From the NCBI GenBank assembly GCA_046349355.1, contig JAXMCM010000017.1:124001-188000 (forward strand): DNA of 64,000 nucleotides. The letters are read 5' to 3'. The position numbers and the translations under genes are program-made. This document shows positions 1 to 8,696 of this stretch, one piece after another. A model generated the notes under the pieces. That model did not search any database and was not told where the DNA came from. It saw only the letters and a list, made by a program, of their open reading frames with translations. This stretch comes from CALKJU01 sp046349355. GTDB lineage: Bacteria > Pseudomonadota > Alphaproteobacteria > Geminicoccales > Geminicoccaceae. Each line of letters starts with the position of its first letter. Position 1 is the stretch's first letter.

Positions 1-1613
1 AGGCCGAACGGCTGGATTTCCTCGATAACGATCCCCGAGGCGACGAAGTCGCCCGCGTTACCGCCCTGGCTGCCGCCCTGGTTGATCGCCAGGTAGATCG
101 CGCCCGCGTCGCCGCTGTCGATCGTGGTGCCGAGGATGTCGAGGTCGCCGTCGCCGTCGATGTCACCGATGGCCGAGTCGAGCAGGAGCGGCAGGCCGGC
201 GATGGGGACGATCTCGCGTGCTTCATCGTTGCCCAGGTCGAAGACGACGGCAGCGCCGGTCGACTGCTCCAGGTCGTCCGTGAAGTTGCCGCTGACGAAG
301 GCGTCGAGCGTCCCGTTGCCGTCGAGATCGCCCAGCGAGACGGTCACCGAGATCCCGCCGATTCCAAGGGCATGCACCTCGAAGCCCAGCGTCTCGGGCG
401 CGTTGCCGTCGATCGTCAGGTTCTCGGCCCAGCTCAGGCCGCCGAGATAGAGCGCGGTGACCACGTCGAGGTCGCCGTCGCCGTCGACGTCACCCAGCGC
501 CACGTCGATGGCGAGGCTGTTGGGGATCCCCTCGATGGTGTCGAGCCCCTCGATGGTGTCGAGGACGAAGTCGCCCTCCGTGCCCTCCGGCTCCCCGCCC
601 TGGTTGATGGCGAGGTTCGGCGCGTCGCCGGCGTCGAGACCGCCGGCGAGGACGATGTCGAGATCGCCGTCATTGTCGAGGTCGCCCAGGGCCACGGCGG
701 CGGCGTCGGTATTGTTGCCGAAGCTGGTGCCCTCGCCGAAGGTGCCTTCCTCCTCACCGCCCAGATTGCGCAGCCAGCCGCTGCCGACGGTGTCTCCGGT
801 GGTGTCCTGCAACGCCAGCACCACGTCGAGGTCGCCGTCGCCGTCGAGGTCGCCGAGCGCCGCGTCGGCATAGTTGGCGTCGTCGTCGGCGCCGGAGGGG
901 CCGGCGGCGAACTCGCCGGCGATGCCGCCCTGGGCGCCGCCCTGGTTGACCAGCAGGCCGGTGGCGGAGTCGCCGGACAGCGGAAAGCCGCTGAACCAGG
1001 CATCGGGGTCGGGGCCGTCGAGCACCACGGTGCGGTCGGCGAAGCGCAGCCGCTCGACGTCGACCATCGTGTCGGTGCCGTCGTCGCCGTCGGTGGTGTC
1101 GGTATCGGTGACGGTCACCACGCCGCCGGTCCGGAGCACGCTGTAGCCGGCGCGGTCGCCCGAGAACACGGCGGTGTCGGTGCCGGCGGCGCCGCGCAGG
1201 CTGTCGTTGCCGGTGCCGCCCTGCAGCAGGTCGTCGCCATTGCCGCCGCCGAGCAGATCGGCGCCAAGGTTGCCGTAGAGCGAATCCTTGCCGTCGGCCC
1301 CCCAGGCCTGGTCGGCGCCATTGCCGCCCCAGAGCGTGTCGTCGCCGGTGCCGCCGTTGAGGTAATCGTTGTCGTTGCCGCCCTCGATGCGATCGCCGGC
1401 GGCGTCGCCCCACAGCGAGTCGACGCCGTTCTGGCCGTAAATCCAGTCGCGACCGTCGCCGCCGAAGGCACTGTCGATGCCGTTGCCGCCGTAGGCGGTG
1501 TCGTTGCCCTGCAGGGCGAAGATCCGGTCGTTGCCGTTGCCGGTCGAGATGGTGTCGCTGACCGCGGTGCCGACGCGGGTGTCGTTGCCGGAGGTGCCGG
1601 TGATCACGGCCAT
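1..1613 (-). CDS. RTX calcium-binding protein with FG-GAP propeller (partial, copy 1)
   Basis: About 537 codons are visible from ATG 1611-1613; the C-terminus lies outside the window. Residues ~8-150 carry Gly/Asp-rich RTX repeats (GGNGADQAWG, GGTGNDSL), which in this family bind calcium as a parallel beta-roll. A LRFADRTV segment near residue 190 marks the usual end of an RTX block. From ~252 on there are at least five blade motifs of the form LGDLDGDGDLD, separated by NQGG-type linkers, as in FG-GAP/VCBS beta-propellers. The gene is the third tandem paralogue after those starting at 5449 and 3516 and lies 118 bases after the stop of its neighbour. No signal peptide is visible; RTX proteins normally leave through a type I system, which is not in this window. 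An extracellular or surface role is inferred; the ligand is unknown. Confidence 0.85.
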   Translation of the reverse strand, partial: MAVITGTSGNDTRVGTAVSDTISTGNGNDRIFALQGNDTAYGGNGIDSAFGGDGRDWIYGQNGVDSLWGDAAGDRIEGGNDNDYLNGGTGDDTLWGGNGADQAWGADGKDSLYGNLGADLLGGGNGDDLLQGGTGNDSLRGAAGTDTAVFSGDRAGYSVLRTGGVVTVTDTDTTDGDDGTDTMVDVERLRFADRTVVLDGPDPDAWFSGFPLSGDSATGLLVNQGGAQGGIAGEFAAGPSGADDDANYADAALGDLDGDGDLDVVLALQDTTGDTVGSGWLRNLGGEEEGTFGEGTSFGNNTDAAAVALGDLDNDGDLDIVLAGGLDAGDAPNLAINQGGEPEGTEGDFVLDTIEGLDTIEGIPNSLAIDVALGDVDGDGDLDVVTALYLGGLSWAENLTIDGNAPETLGFEVHALGIGGISVTVSLGDLDGNGTLDAFVSGNFTDDLEQSTGAAVVFDLGNDEAREIVPIAGLPLLLDSAIGDIDGDGDLDILGTTIDSGDAGAIYLAINQGGSQGGNAGDFVASGIVIEEIQPFG

Positions 1614-1671
1614 GCGGCGCTATCCCTGGTTTGGACCGTTGGAGCCGGTCGCGTAGCAGTTTGGTACGGAC

Positions 1672-1701
1672 ATCGCTCGCACACCGTGAGCGCGCTGGCA
1701 A
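1672..1701 (-). promoter_or_regulatory. conserved promoter-like element before RTX copy 1
   Basis: Read on the minus strand this is TTGCCA, 17 bases, then GAGCGAT, followed closely by CCGTA. The same two blocks at the same 17-base spacing occur at 3576-3605 before copy 2. The first block fits a -35 hexamer, but the second is not a good -10. It is therefore either a promoter of non-standard type or a shared operator retained when the genes duplicated. Confidence 0.4.
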
Positions 1702-1731
1702 CGGTCCATCGCAGGCGCCGCCGGGACGCGC

Positions 1732-3516
1732 TCAGACAAGCCCGAGCTCGTTGGTGTAGGCGAGGCCCTCGCCCAGCCAGGGCAGGCCGCTCTCGGTCAG
1801 CCGGCCGCTGCCGTCGCCGTCGAAATCGCCGAGGGCGAGACGGGTGAGGGTGGCATCGTCGACGGCGAACGCCGAGCTGGCGACGAAGCTGCCGGTGGTG
1901 CCGAGCTGGCTGCCGCCCTGGTTGACCAGCACGATCGCCTGGTTCGCCCCACCCAGCATAATGTCGAGGTCCTGGTCGCTGTCGAGGTCGCCCAGCGCCA
2001 CGGCGTAGAAGCTGTCCTCCAGCGCCGGCAGGGTGGCCTGCTCGAACGTGCCCGGCTCGCCTTCCTGCGCCACCCCCTGGTTGACCAGCGCCACCGGCCC
2101 GGCCGCGGGGCCGACCGAGACGATGTCGAGATCGCCGTCGGCATCGAGGTCGCCGATCGCGACGTCGGTGGCGTTGCCGTCGTCGAGGACGACGGGATCC
2201 TCGGTGTTGGCGACGAAGAGCAGCGTCCCGGCACTGCCGCCGGCGATGACCATGTCGAAAAAGGCGTCGCCGCTGACCTCGCCGAGTGCCACCGCGTTGC
2301 CGTCGCCCTCGATCGCGGCTCCGTCGAACAGGAACGTGCCCTCGTCCCCCTCCTGCTGCTCGCCGAGATTGAAGCCGATGCCGAAGGCGCCATCGCCGAC
2401 AAGGAAGACGTCGAGATCGCCGTCGAGGTCGAAGTCGCCGAGGGCGAGGTCGTCGTAGGTCGCGCTGCCGAGATCCTCCTGCACCGCCGCGGCGAAGCGC
2501 TGCTGCGGGTCGGCGTCGCCGGTGTTGACGGCGATGACGTTGCCGCCGAGCTCGCCGACGCCGGCGAAGAAGGCGTCGAGGTCGCCGTCGCCGTCGAGGT
2601 CGCCCAGCGCCACCGCCCGCGCGCCGCCGCCGACGTGCATCGGAGCCGTATCCGATTCCTCGCCCGGATCGCTGGCGACCCCGACGAGCCACGAGCTGTC
2701 GGCGCCATTGCCGAAGGTCGCGATCACCGCGTCGAGGTCGCCGTCGCCATCGAGGTCGCCCAAGGCGACGTCGGTGAAGGTGACGGTGTCGGCGATGGTG
2801 CCGAGGCTGGCGAACTCGCCCTCGGTGCCGGCCTGGTCGCCGCCCTGGTTGGCGAGGATGGCCAGCACCCCTTCGCCCGGGACGAGGGCGTCGACCGCCA
2901 GCACGTCGAGGTCGAGGCCGGCGAGCTCGACGGTCCGGTCGGCGAAGCGCAGCGCCTCGACGTCGACGAGCCGGTCGGTGCCGTCGTTGCCGTCGGTGGT
3001 GTCGAGATCGGTGACGGTCACGACATTGCCGGCGCGGGCGATGGCGTAGCCGGCGCGGTCGCCGGCGAAGACGGCGGTGTCGCTACCGGCGGCACCGCGC
3101 AGGCTGTCGTTGCCGGCGCCGCCCTGCAGCAGGTCGTCGCCATCGCCGCCGCCGACCAGGTCGGCGCCATTGCCGCCGTAGAGCGAATCGTCGCCGTCCG
3201 CACCCCAGGCCTGGTCAGCGCCGTTGCCGCCCCAGACGGTGTCGTCGCCGGTGCCGCCGTTCAGGAGGTCGTTGTCGGTGCCGCCGTCGAGCCGGTCGCC
3301 GGCGGCGTCGCCGAACAGGCTGTCCCGGCCGGTCCCGCCATAGAGCCAGTCGCGGCCGTCACCGCCCCAGGCGGTGTCGTTGCCATTGTCGCCCCTGGCG
3401 GTGTCGTGGCCCTGCAGGGCGAAGATCAGGTCGTTGCCGTTGCCCGTCGCGATGATGTCGCCGGCGTTGCTGCCGATGCGGGTATCGTTGCCCGACGTGC
3501 CGGAAATGACGGCCAT
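1732..3516 (-). CDS. RTX calcium-binding protein with seven-bladed FG-GAP propeller (copy 2)
   Basis: 594 residues starting MAVISGTSGN. Residues ~8-150 are RTX-type Gly/Asp repeats (GGDGDDLLQGG, GGNGADLVGG), followed by the LRFADRTV end segment. Seven blade motifs then follow, for example ALGDLDGDGDLDAV, ALGDFDLDGDLDVF and AIGDLDADGDLDIV, with a shortened last one ending in GDFDGDGSG. Seven blades match the integrin-alpha-like fold known for FG-GAP proteins, with Asp-rich loops that normally bind calcium. The last ~25 residues (LPWLGEGLAYTNE) resemble the end of copy 3. It is the middle of three tandem same-strand paralogues, with 109 bases upstream holding the shared element at 3576-3605. 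Export by a type I system is expected from the family but no transporter is nearby. Confidence 0.88.
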   Translation of the reverse strand: MAVISGTSGNDTRIGSNAGDIIATGNGNDLIFALQGHDTARGDNGNDTAWGGDGRDWLYGGTGRDSLFGDAAGDRLDGGTDNDLLNGGTGDDTVWGGNGADQAWGADGDDSLYGGNGADLVGGGDGDDLLQGGAGNDSLRGAAGSDTAVFAGDRAGYAIARAGNVVTVTDLDTTDGNDGTDRLVDVEALRFADRTVELAGLDLDVLAVDALVPGEGVLAILANQGGDQAGTEGEFASLGTIADTVTFTDVALGDLDGDGDLDAVIATFGNGADSSWLVGVASDPGEESDTAPMHVGGGARAVALGDLDGDGDLDAFFAGVGELGGNVIAVNTGDADPQQRFAAAVQEDLGSATYDDLALGDFDLDGDLDVFLVGDGAFGIGFNLGEQQEGDEGTFLFDGAAIEGDGNAVALGEVSGDAFFDMVIAGGSAGTLLFVANTEDPVVLDDGNATDVAIGDLDADGDLDIVSVGPAAGPVALVNQGVAQEGEPGTFEQATLPALEDSFYAVALGDLDSDQDLDIMLGGANQAIVLVNQGGSQLGTTGSFVASSAFAVDDATLTRLALGDFDGDGSGRLTESGLPWLGEGLAYTNELGLV

Positions 3517-3575
3517 GACGCTGAATTCCTGCGAAAGGGCGGCGCTGCGGCCGCCCGCTCAAGTTGATACGGCGT

Positions 3576-3605
3576 ATCGCTCGCATACTTGCGTCAGGTT
3601 GGCAA
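3576..3605 (-). promoter_or_regulatory. conserved promoter-like element before RTX copy 2
   Basis: On the minus strand: TTGCCA, 17 bases, GAGCGAT, then CCGTA three bases on. It duplicates the element at 1672-1701 in sequence and spacing, while the surrounding intergenic DNA has diverged, which suggests selection. About 60 bases separate it from the ATG at 3516. Confidence 0.4.
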
Positions 3606-3625
3606 CAAGCTCGCCCCTTCGCGCC

Positions 3626-5449
3626 TCAGGCGAGCCAGCCGGGGTCGGCGGCAATCGGAACGCCGGGGCCGACGACCGGCAGGCCGTCCGGGGTCAGGCC
3701 GGCCGTGCCGTCGCCGTCGAGGTCGCCGATGGCGATGGCGTAGGCAGCGGTGCCGCTGGTGTCGATCGCCTCGAAGGTCCCTTCGCTGCCGCCCTGCAGG
3801 CCGCCCTGGTTGATCTGCAGCTGGTAGCCGGGGGTGACGGTGAGGGAGGGAGTGTAGGACGAGACCGTGTAGCCGACGATGGCGTCGAGATCGCCATCGC
3901 CGTCGAGGTCGGCGAGGGCGATCGAGTCGACCAGGGCGTCCACGGGCGTGGCCAGCCCGGTGCCGGCGAAGGTGGCCGTGGTCCCGCCCTGGTTGGTCAA
4001 GAGCAGCAGGCCCTCCGGGCCGCCGGCCAGGGCGTCGATGTCGCCGTCGCCGTCGATGTCGCCGGCGGCGATGGCGTACATCACGTTGGGCGAGGTGCCG
4101 GGAACCTCGGTCGTGACGAAGTCGCCCTCGTTGCCGCCCTGGTTGCCGCCCTGGTTGGTCAGGAGCCGGTTGGCCTGTCCGCTGCTGCCCATCAGCACGT
4201 CGAGGTCGTCGTCGCCATCGAAGTCGGCGATGGCGATGGCTCGGGTGTCGTCGTAACCGGCGAACAGGTTGACGAGGGTGAACTTGCCCTCGCTGCCCTC
4301 GACGTCGCTCTGGTTCCAGGCGAAGCGGCCGGCGCCGTCCTTGCTGGCGATCACCGCGTCAAGGTCGCCGTCGCCATCGAGGTCGCCCAGTGCGACGTCG
4401 TACGGGTACTCGGAGAAGGAATCGTCGGTGATCGTGGCCAGTGTCCGCCTGGCGAAGTCGCCTTCCGTGCCGGCTTGGTCGCCGCCCTGGTTGTCGAGGG
4501 CCACGAGATGCCTGTCGCTCAGGAGCAGGGCATCGAGGTCGCCGTCGCCGTCGAGGTCGCCCAGCGCAATGGCCTCGGTGAAGGGCAGTCCGGCAAGGTC
4601 AGGATCGTTACCGGCGGCAAAGCCGCCATTGCCGTCGTTGAAGAAGAGCGCGGTACCGGCGCTTGTGCCGATCAGCGCGTCGAGGTCGCCGTCGCTGTCG
4701 AGGTCGCCGAGCACGGCCGCTCCGGCGGAGCCGCTGCTGGCCGGGCCGGCGCCCGCGGCACGATCGCCCGGCGTCCCGCCCTGGGTTCCGCCCTGGTCGA
4801 CCAGCAGCGTGCTGCCGCCGTCGCCGGCGAGCAGCACGTCGAGGTCGAGGTCGGCGAAGGTCACGGTGCGGTCGGCAAAGCGCAGGCTCTCGACGCCGAC
4901 CAACACATCGGTGCCGTCGTCGCCGTTGCTCGTATCGGTATCGGTGACGGTGATCAGCGCACCGGTGCGGACGATGTCGTAGCCGGCGATGGTACCGGCG
5001 AAGGCCGCAGAGTCGGTGCCGGCGGCGCCGCGCAGGCTGTCGTTGCCCGTGCCGCCCTGCAGCAGGTCGTCGCCATTGCCACCGCCCAGGAGATCGGCGC
5101 CAGTGTTGCCGTAGAGCGAGTCCTTGCCGTCGGCACCCCAGGCCTGGTCGGCGCCGTTGCCGCCCCAGAGCGTGTCGTCGCCGGTGCCGCCATTCAGGTG
5201 GTCGTTGTCGTTGCCACCCTCGAGCCGGTCACCGCCGGCGTCGCCGAGCAGCGAGTCCGCGCCGTTCTGGCCGTAAAGCCAATCCCGGCCATCTCCGCCC
5301 CAGGCGGAATCGCTACCGTTGCCACCCCACGCGGTGTCGTTGCCCTGCAGCGCCAGGATCCTGTCATCGCCGTTGCCCGTCCCGATCGTGTCGGCACTGC
5401 TGGTGCCGATGCGGGTGTCGCTGCCGCCGGTTCCCGAGATGACAGCCAT
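3626..5449 (-). CDS. RTX calcium-binding protein with seven-bladed FG-GAP propeller (copy 3)
   Basis: 607 residues starting MAVISGTGGS. It has the same plan as the two genes downstream: RTX repeats at ~8-150 (GGNGSDSAWGG, GGTGNDSL), LRFADRTV near 190, then seven Asp-rich blade motifs such as VLGDLDSDGDLDAL, IAAGDIDGDGDID and IALADLDGDGDLDAI, the seventh truncated to GDLDGDGTAG. NQGG linkers (for example NQGGNQGGNEGDF) recur between blades. The tail PDGLPVVGPGVP parallels the tail of copy 2. The start is supported by GGGAG upstream in the 54-base gap after the stop of the short RTX gene, so the two may be co-transcribed. A secreted calcium-dependent adhesin or binding protein is the likeliest role, by inference only. 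Confidence 0.88.
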   Translation of the reverse strand: MAVISGTGGSDTRIGTSSADTIGTGNGDDRILALQGNDTAWGGNGSDSAWGGDGRDWLYGQNGADSLLGDAGGDRLEGGNDNDHLNGGTGDDTLWGGNGADQAWGADGKDSLYGNTGADLLGGGNGDDLLQGGTGNDSLRGAAGTDSAAFAGTIAGYDIVRTGALITVTDTDTSNGDDGTDVLVGVESLRFADRTVTFADLDLDVLLAGDGGSTLLVDQGGTQGGTPGDRAAGAGPASSGSAGAAVLGDLDSDGDLDALIGTSAGTALFFNDGNGGFAAGNDPDLAGLPFTEAIALGDLDGDGDLDALLLSDRHLVALDNQGGDQAGTEGDFARRTLATITDDSFSEYPYDVALGDLDGDGDLDAVIASKDGAGRFAWNQSDVEGSEGKFTLVNLFAGYDDTRAIAIADFDGDDDLDVLMGSSGQANRLLTNQGGNQGGNEGDFVTTEVPGTSPNVMYAIAAGDIDGDGDIDALAGGPEGLLLLTNQGGTTATFAGTGLATPVDALVDSIALADLDGDGDLDAIVGYTVSSYTPSLTVTPGYQLQINQGGLQGGSEGTFEAIDTSGTAAYAIAIGDLDGDGTAGLTPDGLPVVGPGVPIAADPGWLA

Positions 5450-5503
5450 GGATGCGTACTCCCTGCTGCTGCGGCGCGAGCCGCGCCGGAGCGAAGGTCC
5501 GAC

Positions 5504-6424
5504 TCAGGCGAAGACGAAGTCGGCCGCGGTCAGGGCGGCGAAGCCCACCACACTGACCTGGTCGTCGGCCGAGAAGTGGATGATGCTGGTGCTGCGGACG
5601 ACCTCGATGTCGGGCTCGATCCCGGCGAAGCTGTCGTAGCCCAGGGCCCGGACGTCGATCCGGTCGAAGCCCTGCTGGAAGTCGAGGATCAGGTCCGTGC
5701 CGCTGTCGGGGCGGAAGACGAAGGTGTCGCGCCCGACGGTGGCGTTGGAGCTCCCCTTGATCGAGTCGCCGTACAGTTCGTCGTTGCCCGTCCCGCTGAC
5801 CAGGCGGTCGTTGCCGCCGATGGTATCGGTGCCCAACGAGAACGCGTCGCCGCGCAGGATGCAGGCCGCGCCGTCGCGGGCAACGAGCACGTCGTTGCCG
5901 CCGCGAGACTCGCCGCCCAGGCCCGATGCATCGCCGTACAGGTTCTGGCCGAACAGGATGTCGTTGCCGCCGCGGGCCTGCCCGTCCAGGTTCACGGCGT
6001 CGCCGTACAGGCGGGCCGCGGCTCCTGACGTCGGGGCGGGTGGCAGCGCATCGACGAGACGGTCGTTGCCGCCGCGGGCGGAGCCGCCAAGATCGCGGGC
6101 GTCGCCGACCAGGGTCGCCCCCTCGCCGGCGGCAATGAGCAGGTCGTTGCCGCCACGGGCCCAGCCGTCCATGGTGTAGCCGTCGCCATAGACCGTCGTG
6201 CCGGTGAGCACGTCGTTGCCGCCGCGGGCGTGGTCGGTGATCGTCCAGCGGTCGCCGAGCAGGTAGTCGCCGGTCTGCGCGAGCAGGTCGTTCGTGCCGC
6301 GCTGGCGCCCGGCCAGGGAGAGGGACGGGTCGTCGCTGTGGGGGATCGGGGGCATGGGCGGCGGGTGTTCCAACCTGGTGCCGGACGTCGCGTCGACAGG
6401 AAGCCTGTCGACGGCTGAGGGCAT
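5504..6424 (-). CDS. short RTX-type calcium-binding protein
   Basis: 306 residues. Repeats of ~20-30 residues carry the core (A/S)RGGND followed by LxG and YGD, for example near ARGGNDVLTG, ARGGNDLL, ARGGNDRL, ARGGNDILFG and SRGGNDVL, then a classical GTGNDELYGD. The C-terminal ~80 residues (DTFVFRPDSGTD, ILDFQQGFDRIDV, FAALTAADFVF) match the terminal region of haemolysin/serralysin-type RTX proteins, where the type I secretion signal lies. It has no propeller, unlike the three genes after it. The start is uncertain: neither the ATG at 6424 nor an in-frame ATG at 6355 (MPPIPHSD) has a strong ribosome site, and the first ~23 residues look unlike coding sequence. It is first in the minus-strand RTX group. 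Confidence 0.82.
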   Translation of the reverse strand: MPSAVDRLPVDATSGTRLEHPPPMPPIPHSDDPSLSLAGRQRGTNDLLAQTGDYLLGDRWTITDHARGGNDVLTGTTVYGDGYTMDGWARGGNDLLIAAGEGATLVGDARDLGGSARGGNDRLVDALPPAPTSGAAARLYGDAVNLDGQARGGNDILFGQNLYGDASGLGGESRGGNDVLVARDGAACILRGDAFSLGTDTIGGNDRLVSGTGNDELYGDSIKGSSNATVGRDTFVFRPDSGTDLILDFQQGFDRIDVRALGYDSFAGIEPDIEVVRSTSIIHFSADDQVSVVGFAALTAADFVFA

Positions 6425-6466
6425 CCAACTGTGCAGCGAACATCCGTGAAGGCAACGTCCGCCGTG

Positions 6467-6505
6467 TGGAAATCAGTGGAAGATAGTGTCTTCCACGAAT
6501 TTCCA
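6467..6505. promoter_or_regulatory. nested perfect palindrome upstream of the RTX group
   Basis: An inner perfect arm pair GTGGAAGA / TCTTCCAC (5-base loop) sits inside an outer perfect pair TGGAAAT / ATTTCCA, 39 bases in all. It lies 43 bases before the short RTX gene and 15 bases after the stop of the broken TPR gene on the same strand. No U-tract follows on either strand, so an operator is at least as likely as a terminator. Confidence 0.45.
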
Positions 6506-6519
6506 GCGGTGACGACGGC

Positions 6520-8257
6520 TCAGGACGGCCGCGCGGTCGCCTCGCCGCCGCGAAGGGTCAGCCCGGCAGCGACCAGCCCGGCGACAAGGCGGTCGCAGAC
6601 GGGGTGGGTGATGCCCTGGCGCTCGAAGAAGGCATGCGGGTCGGTGCCCAGGATCGGGGCCTGGCGTGCAGCGCCTCGGCGAGGGCGGCGGCGGCCTCGT
6701 CGCGCTCCCGACCGCAGCCGCGGTGATCGCCAGCAGGGCCTGGCCGTTGCCGCAGCAGGGGCCGGCGCCGAGGCGGGCCGTGCGGTGCGCCGCGTCGAGC
6801 CGGCCGTCGAGGTACAGCGCGCCGGCCAGTGTCACGTAGTACCAGTTGGGGACCACGACGCTGCGCGCGATCGCCTTCTCGAGCAGGTCGATGGCCTCGG
6901 CCGGGTGGCCGCCGACGGCGATGCGCAGGCCGAGCTGGGCGAGGCTTTCCGGATCGTTCGGGTTGAGGGCAACGACCCGGCGCTGCGTCGCTTCGGCCTC
7001 GTCGGGCCGGCCGGCGACCATCAGGGCCGAGGCTGCGCCTGCAGGCTGCGGGGGGACTGTCCGTGGGCAAGCCCGACCGCCCGGCGCGCTGCGGCGAGTC
7101 CGGCCGCCAGCTCGCCGGGAGCGTCGCCGGCGGATACCCGCGCGAACCGCGCCGCGTCGATGTGGAGCAGCGCCCGCACGCTCCGTGCGCGTCGGCATCT
7201 CGGGGTCGCGGCGGCGTCTGCTCGAGGCAGTCGACGGCTTGATAGGTCTCGGCGGCGAAGGTCCGCCGGTGGTCGTAGGCGCGCGCTGGACGCAGTCATA
7301 GGCGAACAGGCTGGCCGGCGGAGCGCCGCAGGCGCGCGCGGTGGCGTCGCCGATGACGCCGTAGACCGAGGCCAGCCGGGCGACGATGGCGCCGGTCACC
7401 CGCCTCGGCCTCGACCTCGAACAGATTGCCGAGGTGAGTGTCCGGTCGTAGCGCTCGCTCCAGAGCACCTCGTCGGTGGCGTGCTCGGTCAGCTGCGCGT
7501 CGACGCGGACCCGGGCGGCGTCGCGCTGGACCGTGCCGCTGGACGATGAAGGCCGGCGCCTGGCAGCCGCCGCCGGCAGCGCGGCGGGGCCCTCGGCGGC
7601 GACGCCGGCAAAGACCTCGAGCCTCGTCGAACCGCATCAGGTCGGCGCGACGAGCTCGCCGGTCAGGCCGGCCGCCATCAGCCGCCCAGCCTCGTCGCCG
7701 GTAACCGGTGCGAAGGGCCGCACGACGAGGACTGGCCCGCGAGCCGTGTCGCGTCGGCCGGCCACCAGGGCTGCAGGTGCCAGCGCCGGCGGCCAGCAGG
7801 ACGACCAGCACGGTTAGGGCGGCGGCGAGCCGTGCCCGGCGCTCTGGCATCGCCGGCACTGGCCCGACCCCGGCCGCCGGTACCGCGACCCGGGCGAAGG
7901 TCGGCACATAGTGCCCTTGGGGATGGCGATGCGGACCGGATCGCCGCGGCCGGCACCCTCGTAGTGGCTGTCGAGGTCGCGGCGCAGGCGTCGGCCTCGA
8001 TGCGCACGATCGGATCGTTGACCGGGTCGAACCCGTCGCCGCGGCCGAGCACGGCGGTGGCGATGTCGCAGGCCTTCAGCCGGTCGGCATGTCCGTCGAG
8101 GGTCCGCTCGACGAGATAGGCGAGGCCTGCGCGGCGGCGCGGGCCGGTCTCGGTGTACGAATTGGCCGCCAGCAATCCGGGCGAAGGCGGCACGGGCCTC
8201 GGCGTCGCCGACCGGGGCGTCATCGACGTGCAGCCCGAGAGGCGATCCCATCGCCAT
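6520..8257 (-). pseudogene. frameshifted TolB-like/TPR regulatory-type protein
   Basis: Reading across three frames recovers one protein of ~580 residues. The N-terminus contains LVERTLDGHADRLKA, FDPVNDPIVRIEAD and HYEGAGRGDPVRI, a recognisable N-terminal module of TPR signalling proteins. A hydrophobic segment LTVLVVLLAAGAG follows, then a TolB-like part with LMRFDEAR, VRVDAQL and LWSERYDRTL. TPR repeats end it (RRVVALNPNDPESLAQLG, AIDLLEKAIARS), finishing in HAFFERQGITHP and a stop at 6520-6522. At least five frame changes are needed. The intact cyclase at 51375-53135 shares the TolB and TPR parts but has a cyclase domain in front. Whether the indels are real or sequencing errors cannot be decided here; the two broken genes next door favour errors. 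Confidence 0.75.
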
Positions 8258-8338
8258 CGCTACCGTCCCATCGCCGTGCGGCGAACTCTATCACGCCGGA
8301 TCCTGTTGCAGGCAAGACCGCCGGAACAGGCGGCTTTC

Positions 8339-8349
8339 GTTACCGTAAC
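8339..8349. promoter_or_regulatory. short perfect palindrome GTTACCGTAAC
   Basis: An 11-base perfect palindrome in the 130-base divergent gap between the broken TPR gene (minus) and the small plus-strand gene at 8388. Its position fits an operator for one or both genes; no regulator is known. Confidence 0.3.
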
Positions 8350-8387
8350 AGCCTACCGCGCCCCGATCCGGCGGCGCAGCGTCCGCG

Positions 8388-8666
8388 ATGGCCATGACCA
8401 GCGGGCGGCAGGATCGGCAGGCCCGCGCCGGCCGGAGACGGTCTCCTCGATGCGATCGAGGCGATGGTGAGGGCCCTGCCGGCGCAAAGCGCCGCGATCC
8501 GCCGGCGGGCCCGGCGGGACGGCAGCTTCCTCGCGATCTGCGAGACTACCGCGATGCCGTGGTGGCGCTGGCGCACCACCGGGCGGGACCCGGCGCCGAC
8601 GCCGTGCTGGCCGAGGAGTACCGGGTGATCGCGGACGAGCTGGTCGCCGAGCCGCGGGCCGACTGA
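8388..8666 (+). pseudogene. small protein with compensating frameshifts
   Basis: The frame stays open for 92 codons, but its middle is nonsense. Switching frame between roughly codons 19 and 50 gives a coherent helical protein: LLDAIEAMVRALPAQSAAI, then RRRARRDGSFLAIC, then DYRDAVVALAHHRA and EEYRVIADELVAEP in the original frame. Two opposite indels therefore cancel out. The product would be ~92 residues, soluble and charged, with no recognised domain. It ends 30 bases before the broken sulfatase and may be co-transcribed with it. Confidence 0.5.
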
Positions 8667-8696
8667 ACGACGAACGGGCGGACACGGAGGAGCACG

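Noticed and set aside
1150..1600. Regular repeats in the RTX regions as a CRISPR array or DNA satellite
   Set aside because: Repeats are in codon phase, vary by synonymous changes and encode calcium-binding RTX units.
372..1847. Long plus-strand frame across the first RTX gene
   Set aside because: It is the exact codon-register complement of the RTX frame; repeated GAC/GTC codons keep both strands open.
1..6424. Type I secretion genes for the RTX proteins
   Set aside because: No ABC transporter, HlyD or TolC gene is present in the window.
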